In this document: piece by piece, positions 59,601 through 64,000 of the stretch
Position numbering within the stretch: the first letter of the stretch is position 1
How the letters are laid out: every line of letters starts with the position of its first letter
NCBI RefSeq assembly: GCF_921293095.1
Contig: NC_060248.1
Span: 15,022,744 to 15,086,743, forward strand
Direction: 5' to 3'
Length of the DNA stretch: 64,000 nt
From: Ischnura elegans
Taxonomy: Eukaryota > Arthropoda > Insecta > Odonata > Coenagrionidae
The notes under the pieces: model-generated
Told to the model about the DNA's origin: nothing
Database searches by the model: none
The model's input: only the letters and a program-made list of their open reading frames with translations
Position numbers and translations under genes: made by a program

Positions 59601-62600
59601 AAAAAATATAAGCTCATAATTTCAGACTAACGTCAGGTTTTGGATCAATCTTTTCAAATGTTTAGCAGATTTGCTTATTTTTTAACCTCTTGAACATAAA
59701 ATAAAGGATTTAAAAAAGTTGCTATTTTGTTTAGTTTTCCCCAATCCGCGAATCGTGCTGCCTAACTTGGCTAAAATGATTTGGGTCAATTACGGAATTG
59801 GCGATGCAGGTAGCACAGCTGTATCTTTGCATGAACGGAGTGAGAGGGCATGCTAATCTGCCAAGTCTCATGGGAGCAAGGACAGACTAAAAGTATGTCA
59901 CAAAATGACAAAACACGTGTCGTCGCCAATAAAATGAATGCGGATGAGAAAGTTTTCCTCTTCATTTCCCCAATAATGGAAAATACCTCTCCAGCCTCTC
60001 TCCAGTTAGAAACTTACCCCCATTGCAGGTAGAGATGAACCATGCACTTTCATTGCAAATTTTTTGCCGTAGTTCATATAAACAAATGCCATTTGCTCCT
60101 GAGGACTGAGCCCAATGTTTGTAATTTCAAAACATTTGTATTATGAAAACTTCGTATTATGGAATAGTACCATGTATTTACCATTGGCTTTTATCCGGGA
60201 CTACAATTTCACTTCGTAATATTGAAAACTTCGTATTTTCCTGCTTCGTATAATCGAGAGTTTACTGTATGTATTTATATCTGTGTTCAACTATAATTCC
60301 TGTCCTATTTGGAAAATCATTATTCTTTCTGCTTCAACCATTCTCAGTTTTCCCGAATGGTCGTACCTGCTATCATAAATTGTTACATTTTCTTTCAGGC
60401 GCAGACAGTCTGTGTGGCCGATTGTCTGGGAAAATCAACACCAATGACAGCCATAAACTTGTCCTTGGCCACATGCCCCTGCTCATGGTGTGCCTTGAGG
60501 TATGTCTGTCATCCCTCACTTTTCTCCACATGCGAGCAAGACAGAATCATGCATGTAGATAGTTGCCATGCTATTTCCACTTGAATGAGACTTGATTCTT
60601 GAAGTAGCACAATGTGCAGTATTGTATTACTCTCAAATCCTCGCATAGTGGACAAGTATGGGACATGAAAAATTGTCTGTTATCAAGAGGATGTCAATTG
60701 TAAGATTATGTTCAATTTTAAGTGTTTAATTACAATATTTTACCTGGATTTGTTTTAATCCTTCACTTTCAGCATGTGAAAAGTTTTGAAATTGTCTTTT
60801 TGAAAATTATTTCAGTAACAATTACCGTATATGTCTGAATATAGTCCCCCCTTTTTTTCTAAAAATGCCTGTGGTAAAAGTTAAGGGGGGGACTATATTC
60901 AAACACATTTTTTTTTACTTTTCCTGAAACTGAAGCCTCAAAATTAGGGGGGGGGGTGACTATATTCAGAGAAAGACGGTATTTCTGGGTTCAGTTCCTA
61001 TTCCAGTGATCAATGACCAGTGGTCTGGGAACCAAACCAAACCAAACAGACCCATCCTTGATACATGTATGTGTAAATGCAGGTTCCATTATAGAGGGAA
61101 AATAATGGGCACAAAATGTTGGACACAGAGGTGGTGGAGTAGATTGTTAGCTGAGAAACAAAAAGGTCTGCCTTGAATTCTTTCATTCATGTGTGAAAGG
61201 TCACATTAGAGGCAATGTGAATGTAGAGAGATAGAGCATGCATCCCCATCACAAGTGGACCTTTCTGTCAGAATGAAGATTCATGCAGTGGTTGAGACAA
61301 AACAGTAGACAGCAGAATGTCGGGCACAGTTGTGGTGTCCAGCGTTTTCTGCATGTTTCTCCTCGAGTTTGAATCTACATTTGAACGCCAGTAGGCTCTA
61401 GTTTAAATCCTGTTCAAGGTGATATTAATCCCAAGTTTTTTTGTCCCACCATTCTAGCTCCACAAGTGTCCAATGTTTTTGTAATTTTGAATTATGGAAA
61501 ACATAGCGCTGGAAGAAATTCGGGTCAATATTAAAAAAACACTGACTTTGTATTTTTTTTGCAGGGCTTGGGTAAACTTGCTCAAAAGTTTCCAAATATA
61601 GCTAGTACGTGCATCTACTGCCTAAGGGATTTCCTAGTCACTCCCTCACCCATCCTATCCAAGTTGCATTGGCAACAAGGAGAAATTGGCCTGAGGAACT
61701 TGCAGCAACTGTCAGGTTGGTTGATTCATCTCTCTTTTTTCTTATTCTCTTTTCCCATGTAAAATATGAGATGCAGGAATCATAGCTTAAAACATATATA
61801 AGCTTGCTCTGGAATAAATACTGGCTGAACTTGGATCATTAAACCCAATTCTCAAGAGCTGCGATTACAAACATCAACAAATTTGTGAAATTTCCTTGAT
61901 TCTTTTAAAATACATTTTGGCTCTGTTTCCAGCGAAATTTTGATCCTATTCCAAGAAAAACCCTATACGCTTGAATTTTCTTGGGGTGGGTTTGTAATAA
62001 AATGCAAACATTCATAATTTGAAAGTTAAATAATTTAATAATTGGAAAGTAAAAATAGCTAATGTGATTCCTCGACTGACGTTTTTCTGTGACTTACACC
62101 TTTTCCTCCTTGCCATTTTCTTTCCCCTTTGTGATAAGTTTTGTAAAATTTGAAATGGCCTATCATTTACAACAGTCCAAAGAAAGTTAAATGGCATAGT
62201 TCAGAATAATTCACTATAATCTATGAAGTTAAATCATTATTATCAAAGGCTGGCATTATTTCAGAATTTTCTCACATTATAAAAACTTCCCATGCACAAT
62301 TCATTAAAAAACTGCCAATGGCCCTTGGAAAGCACTCCACAGATGTTATATGAATAAGGCTGTGAGGCGCAAGAGACTCAGAGGATTCTCGGATGTGCGC
62401 TAGGCTTGGATTGCTTAAGAAATTAAGGATAGATAACTTTTAGAGTGGCACAGAGAACTTTTTATAAGAACCGAGGTCCAGAAATATTTCCAGGTCCAAC
62501 AGAAGCGATAAATAAAGTGAGATACTTTGCCGAACGGATAGGTATAGGGATTTGTTTTTCTTGTAAACATTAGAGAGCTTAATAAATGCTGGGCGGAACT

Positions 62601-63343
62601 TCATCAGAGCATTTCCTTTTTATTTGTTAATGGCCGGTGTCCTAAAACCCCCCACACAAAACCCGGCTACACACCTATTGAGATGGTTATCGGGGTGGCA
62701 TATAGATAAAGATGAATGATGTGAATTTCTGACCCAGGAGAACAGACTCTGAACACCCAAAATCCTATCCATTAACATGAAACTTGCCGTATTTTTTACC
62801 TTTGTCAAAGTTTCTCATCCCTTCGGGAAACATCTGCTGCTGCTATATTTGTGACTCAGTTTTTGATAGACATACCCTTTTAGTCATCCTATGTTGACGC
62901 AGCCCGCAAATCACTTCCATGCATCGAACCCACTTACAGCTAACAAGTCACCATTTTCCAGTCCCATGGAATTCATTGCATGGAAGGTTTATTGCTATGA
63001 TTCCATGTGAAGTGTTACATAATATGTAGGGGAAACTAAACCTACTGTGTGTGTTGGATGTAGAATGGTGTAAAATGTTTCATGAGCAATATCAGGGAGG
63101 TATCATGTATTTTTTACTCACAAACCTCAACATGTCACCAGCCCAGACAAACGAGCAAATCTACAATAATGAGGGGCGTACTCTCACCTCTAGTCGAGCT
63201 GCATTCGAGAAGTTGAGGGATGCAGCCATCGGAAACCTTTGCATAGCATTGGAAGCAGCCCATGCTGTTGATCCGGACTGCATTAAAGCACTTGTGGCTG
63301 CCCTGTCCAATCGGCTATTCACAGCAGAGAAGTCTGAAAAGAG
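35493..63343 (+). CDS. PI4KA: phosphatidylinositol 4-kinase III alpha (PI4KA), N-terminal part
   Basis: Eleven exons (35493-35600, 35683-35896, 36011-36190, 43055-43229, 44534-44623, 46518-46686, 50808-50985, 53734-53943, 60399-60499, 61565-61715, 63142-63343) join in consistent phases into about 592 residues. These are collinear with the first quarter of PI4KA, a protein of roughly 2,100 residues. The enzyme makes PtdIns4P at the plasma membrane in a complex with TTC7 and FAM126/hyccin. Diagnostic blocks are [69 protein letters not shown] and [15 protein letters not shown]. This part is the alpha-helical solenoid/dimerisation region; the lipid-kinase domain lies beyond the window. The last visible exon ends in phase 2 at a good donor. 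Two start codons, at 35493 and 35511 (MANDRKDFF), are possible. Confidence 0.93.
35683..35896 (+). CDS. PI4KA: PI4KA exon 2
   Basis: An 82-bp intron precedes this exon (acceptor tcaattag). It encodes [20 protein letters not shown], then [20 protein letters not shown] and [20 protein letters not shown], strongly conserved in the family. The donor gtaggt leaves phase 1. Confidence 0.93.
36011..36190 (+). CDS. PI4KA: PI4KA exon 3
   Basis: Acceptor actttctcag, donor gtaagt, phase 1 on both sides. It encodes [20 protein letters not shown] then [20 protein letters not shown], matching the PVAESFSFCL region of vertebrate PI4KA. Confidence 0.92.
37272..38985 (+). mobile_element. TIR DNA element carrying a SWIM/YqaJ-like gene relic
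   Basis: AATAGACCTCTGGACA at the left is the exact reverse complement of TGTCCAGAGGTCTATT at the right. A second nested perfect pair, ATGACGTCAGCTCATGCAA (37465-37483) and its complement (38792-38810), lies further in. The element is about 1.7 kb and contains the relic described separately. The target-site duplication is unclear and the superfamily was not identified. Confidence 0.6.
37657..38100 (+). pseudogene. broken gene resembling the repetitive SWIM-finger/YqaJ family
   Basis: ATG at 37657 opens [20 protein letters not shown] and runs to ETRGVKMAR at the donor gtgagt (37784). Acceptor cacatag then leads into [20 protein letters not shown], followed by an in-frame TAA. After a frameshift it reads [20 protein letters not shown] then [10 protein letters not shown]. 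This order resembles a multicopy invertebrate protein family with a SWIM-like Cys/His finger followed by a YqaJ-type exonuclease domain. The first Cys-x-x-Cys is present, but the expected Gly-Cys-Lys-His of the finger appears as Leu-Lys-Trp-Tyr. It is therefore dead. The family assignment is from memory of the pattern and should be tested. Confidence 0.45.
40196..40429. mobile_element. PIF/Harbinger-type MITE
   Basis: This 234-bp element has terminal inverted repeats of about 28 bp with two mismatches (left AGACCATTTTACACGGTACA, right in reverse AGGCCGTTTTACACGGTACA). TAA flanks both sides, the 3-bp target duplication typical of PIF/Harbinger. It has no coding capacity. Confidence 0.82.
42574..42650. 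repeat. single piggyBac-like terminus
   Basis: TTAACCCTAGGAAGACTGAA has the TTAA-CCC start of piggyBac-like ends. It is followed about 50 bp later by the palindrome GGGTCCAATGGACCC. No matching opposite terminus was seen within the following kilobase, so it is a fragment. Confidence 0.5.
43055..43229 (+). CDS. PI4KA: PI4KA exon 4
   Basis: After a 6.9-kb intron, acceptor gtgtttcag opens [20 protein letters not shown], then a Pro-rich linker ([20 protein letters not shown]) and SFSNFR. The conserved Leu-Cys-Lys...Pro-x-Leu-Ile-Gly core and the terminal Ser-Phe-x-x-Phe-Arg fix the phase. Confidence 0.92.
43946..44100. mobile_element. C-tract foldback MITE, copy 1
   Basis: A 155-bp element starting CTGTATTTCTCCGAATATAG and ending ATTCAGGCATATACAG, with TA at the left. 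It contains long C runs on one side and G runs on the other, and almost the whole element can fold back. A second copy in the opposite orientation lies at 60825-60979. Confidence 0.8.
44534..44623 (+). CDS. PI4KA: PI4KA exon 5
   Basis: A 90-nt exon encoding [20 protein letters not shown] then SSDSSVIDT. Phase 2 on both sides, with acceptor tttttccag and donor gtaagt. It continues the FR-x-I-x-P motif begun in exon 4. Confidence 0.85.
45078..45747. mobile_element. 670-bp TIR element without coding capacity
   Basis: The left end AATAGGGTGGTTTCCTATTA and the right end, read in reverse as AAATAGGGTAGTTTCCTTCA, are imperfect inverted repeats. The interior is more GC-rich than the surrounding intron and well preserved in composition, suggesting a fairly young repeat. 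It has no transposase; the superfamily is undetermined. Confidence 0.6.
45748..46517 (+). other. end of PI4KA intron 5, with an unassigned 181-codon frame
   Basis: A + frame from 45948 to 46493 is open but hydrophobic and Ser/Leu/Val-biased, and it ends just before the PI4KA exon at 46518. It has no recognisable family and no splice context, so I regard it as chance. Confidence 0.4.
46518..46686 (+). CDS. PI4KA: PI4KA exon 6
   Basis: Acceptor tttgcag, donor gtacaa, phase 2 to 0. It encodes [20 protein letters not shown], then [20 protein letters not shown] and [13 protein letters not shown]. The YF...GS-x-F segment corresponds to the region after the Ser-rich linker in other PI4KA proteins. 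Confidence 0.88.
47440..47640 (-). pseudogene. Tigger transposase fragment
   Basis: The minus strand reads [20 protein letters not shown] then [20 protein letters not shown], a clear match to the first catalytic block of Tigger transposases (N-x-DET-x-LFWK-x-MP...GFKA-x-K-D). The DET triad start is intact. Past the stop at 47440 the match continues weakly in other frames, and upstream it is cut by the nested MITE. It is not functional. Confidence 0.8.
47629..47821. mobile_element. Harbinger-like MITE nested in the Tigger element
   Basis: GGGTGCTTTCCATTCAT at the left is exactly mirrored at the right, and ACT flanks both ends as a 3-bp target duplication. The 193-bp interior contains repeated GTCGAC-type motifs (CGACACACGTCAACACAAGT). 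It inserted after the Tigger element, so it is the younger of the two. Confidence 0.8.
49216..50680 (+). mobile_element. Helitron-like non-autonomous element
   Basis: The left part reads TTGTATAAAAACTCGTGTCA and then CCAAGCTCCTCCAAAACGGC, and the right end is CAACGTTTGCTGGGTCAGCT followed by AGT. Both motifs occur together at the ends of abundant insect Helentron/HINE-type repeats, in my recollection. There is no Rep/helicase. Boundaries are approximate. Confidence 0.4.
50808..50985 (+). CDS. PI4KA: PI4KA exon 7
   Basis: Acceptor tgcatttcag, donor gtatgt, phase 0 to 1. It encodes [20 protein letters not shown], then [20 protein letters not shown] and [11 protein letters not shown]. It matches the helices that precede the DLP...F-x-x-E block in the family. 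Confidence 0.88.
50986..53733 (+). other. PI4KA intron 7
   Basis: A 2.7-kb AT-rich intron in which I see no gene or complete mobile element. Confidence 0.6.
53734..53943 (+). CDS. PI4KA: PI4KA exon 8
   Basis: Acceptor catgattttag, donor gttagt, phase 1 to 1. It encodes [20 protein letters not shown] then [20 protein letters not shown] and DET. The Asn-Ala-Ala-Cys-Val-Asp-Leu motif is among the most conserved in the N-terminal half. Confidence 0.93.
53944..55582 (+). other. first part of PI4KA intron 8
   Basis: No recognised features. Short open frames (for example 54569-54823) lack coding character. Confidence 0.55.
55583..55669 (+). CDS. candidate 87-nt cassette exon in a PI4KA intron
   Basis: The stretch between an acceptor (atgttttgtag) and a donor (CAGG/gtaaag) is open and symmetric. 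It enters and leaves in phase 1, so it could be inserted between exon 8 and the exon at 60399 without shifting the frame. It would add [20 protein letters not shown] then DPAELLKMQ. Other PI4KA proteins have nothing here: direct joining of the flanking exons gives DET-GADSLC, which aligns without a gap. The same frame stays open past the donor to 55923 with protein-like composition ([20 protein letters not shown]). It might instead be a relic of another gene. Confidence 0.35.
55963..56596. mobile_element. hAT-type non-autonomous element
   Basis: Ends TAGGGATGA and TCATCCCTA are flanked by cttaaaaa and cttaaaag, an 8-bp target duplication with one mismatch. The interior repeats GATTCC-type words. 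A foldback (56077-56219) lies inside. The terminal sequence matches the hAT copies at 21983 and 63840. Confidence 0.78.
56077..56219. repeat. foldback nested in the hAT element
   Basis: ATATCGATACCTCCACTGCA and the stretch ending GTGGAGGTATCGATAT are inverted repeats of about 38 bp. A second inner inverted pair is built on TCATCTAG/CTAGATGA. It is probably a separate MITE that inserted into the hAT copy. Confidence 0.65.
56597..57829 (+). other. PI4KA intron 8, featureless part
   Basis: AT-rich sequence between two mobile elements; nothing recognisable. Confidence 0.5.
57830..60267. mobile_element. pogo/Tigger-like element with perfect 24-bp ends
   Basis: The first 24 bases, beginning CAGTAAACTCTCGATTATAC, are an exact reverse complement of the last 24. 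TA flanks both ends. Subterminal sequence (ATATCGAGATTCGTTC; CACTTCGTAATATTG) is also related between the ends. The length is 2.4 kb, but no transposase motif could be recognised. The perfect ends suggest a recent insertion into the PI4KA intron. Confidence 0.85.
59536..59592. repeat. long near-perfect palindrome inside the Tigger-like element
   Basis: CGGTTTCGACGCACTGCGTC is followed by ATCCTCAGG and then the mirror image, giving about 28-bp arms with almost no loop. The words TTTCGACG...CATCCTCAGG, next to ATTTAATCACGATCG, are typical of Penelope-like element ends. It may therefore be two PLE ends joined head to head. Confidence 0.75.
60399..60499 (+). CDS. PI4KA: PI4KA exon 9
   Basis: Acceptor ttctttcag, donor gtatgt, phase 1 to 0. 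It encodes [20 protein letters not shown] then [14 protein letters not shown]. The His-x-Pro-Leu-Leu...Cys-Leu segment leads directly into the GLGKL of the next exon. Confidence 0.92.
60825..60979. mobile_element. C-tract foldback MITE, copy 2
   Basis: Starts CCGTATATGTCTGAATATAG and ends GAATATAGTC-type sequence in reverse, with TA on both sides. It is the inverted counterpart of the copy at 43946, including the CAAAATTAGGGG and AAAAATGCC blocks. Confidence 0.82.
60980..61564 (+). other. remainder of PI4KA intron 9
   Basis: No recognised feature beyond a good polypyrimidine tract immediately before the exon at 61565. Confidence 0.55.
61565..61715 (+). CDS. PI4KA: PI4KA exon 10
   Basis: Acceptor tttttttgcag, donor gttggt, phase 0 to 1. 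It encodes [20 protein letters not shown] then [20 protein letters not shown]. The LRDFLV-x-PSP-x-L motif is characteristic of the family. Confidence 0.93.
61716..63141 (+). other. PI4KA intron 10
   Basis: A 1.4-kb intron without recognisable genes or repeats. Confidence 0.6.
63142..63343 (+). CDS. PI4KA: PI4KA exon 11, last in window
   Basis: Acceptor atgtcaccag, donor gtaagc, phase 1 to 2. It encodes [20 protein letters not shown], then [20 protein letters not shown] and [18 protein letters not shown]. It matches the E-x-LRD-x-AI-x-N and L-SNRL-x-x blocks. Further exons lie outside the window. Confidence 0.92.
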
Positions 63344-63839
63344 GTAAGCATCATTAATTAGTCCTTAGTCCCATAGGGGGCAGGGATTTGATCCAATTTT
63401 TAAAAAGTGCTGTTTAATTGCAAAATCAAATTGCGTTTTGGACTGCATTCACTAAAGTGGCAGAAAACCCAAAAAGTTCAAGATTGGAGGTTCAGAAGCT
63501 CATCCGCTTATTAAAAGCTTGGTATGAAATAACTGCTGATCCGGAAAGGTGTAGTACCTTTGAACAAATATCATGAATCTAATTTCAGACATAAAAAGAA
63601 GTCTTACATTCATATGGACTCATGTGCAGAGTTGGTTTTACTGTGGCCAATCAATTTACCAATGAGATTGGGCACTATCATATTTAATTAGGTGTCATCT
63701 AGGCCCCACGTTACTTTGAGAGAAACAATTAAACAAATGTTACTTTTAAATCAATGACTTTTGCATCACTGATAAAAAGCTATTGGAACGGGTTGATGTT
63801 CCAAAAATGTGATGCAACATTCTTATCAGAATACGTAAT
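63344..63839 (+). other. start of the following PI4KA intron
   Basis: Begins with the donor gtaagc; nothing else recognised before the hAT end at 63840. Confidence 0.55.
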
Positions 63840-64000
63840 TGGGGATGAATTGGTTCCACTTTTTTTGTTGGTTCCAGATCTGGTTTGGCTTCTGCCATTG
63901 GTTCTCGGTCCTGGTTTACTGTTACAGATCTTAATCAAGTTTGTCATTATTGAGATCAGATTGAATAATTTTCAAAATCTAAGAATGATTTTCACTGGGT
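63840..64000. mobile_element. hAT-type element, left end only
   Basis: GGGGATGAATTGGTTCCACT matches the termini of the hAT copies at 21983 and 55963 and is followed by the same TTGGTTC-type subterminal words. It runs off the window, so its size and content are unknown. Confidence 0.6.

Overview
The window reads as nuclear DNA of an arthropod, most likely an insect. It is AT-rich, its genes are split by introns from about 100 bp to several kb, and introns and spacers are full of decayed animal transposons (pogo/Tigger, piggyBac, hAT, PIF/Harbinger-like MITEs, a Penelope-like retroelement). The species cannot be named from the sequence alone. There is no sign of bacterial or viral origin.

Three host genes are recognisable, all on the + strand. 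(1) 1953-21159, possibly extending to 25988: a TRAF-type zinc-finger protein of the TRAFD1 (FLN29) family. It was assembled from ten exons with consistent splice phases, and an eleventh candidate last exon lies 4.8 kb downstream. Exon 7 carries a 24-bp minisatellite coding for an 8-residue repeat. (2) 28163-29332: the 26S proteasome lid subunit Rpn7/PSMD6, with a complete, intronless coding region of 389 codons. (3) 35493 to beyond the window: the N-terminal quarter of phosphatidylinositol 4-kinase III alpha (PI4KA), covered by eleven phase-consistent exons (about 592 residues). A further 87-nt symmetric exon candidate lies in its 6.5-kb intron. The kinase domain is outside the window.

The rest is mobile DNA. 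Four pogo/Tigger-like elements with TA target duplications lie at 6598-8522, 12744-15279, 46921-48857 and 57830-60267. The second contains a broken piggyBac transposase, and the third contains a 193-bp Harbinger-type MITE. hAT copies lie at 21983-23350, 55963-56596 and 63840-end. Other pieces are a TIR element carrying a broken gene that resembles the SWIM/YqaJ family (37272-38985), a Penelope-like RT and GIY-YIG remnant (32413-33470, minus strand), a Helitron-like non-autonomous element (49216-50680), two copies of a C-tract foldback MITE in opposite orientation, and several other foldback or TIR elements. At the left edge there is a THAP zinc-finger fragment and minus-strand splice donors that may belong to a divergent gene.

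The three genes belong to unrelated pathways (innate-immune signalling regulation, proteasome, plasma-membrane phosphoinositide synthesis). Nothing indicates that they work as a unit. All calls were made by reading translations and splice sites by eye; no alignment or database search was run.
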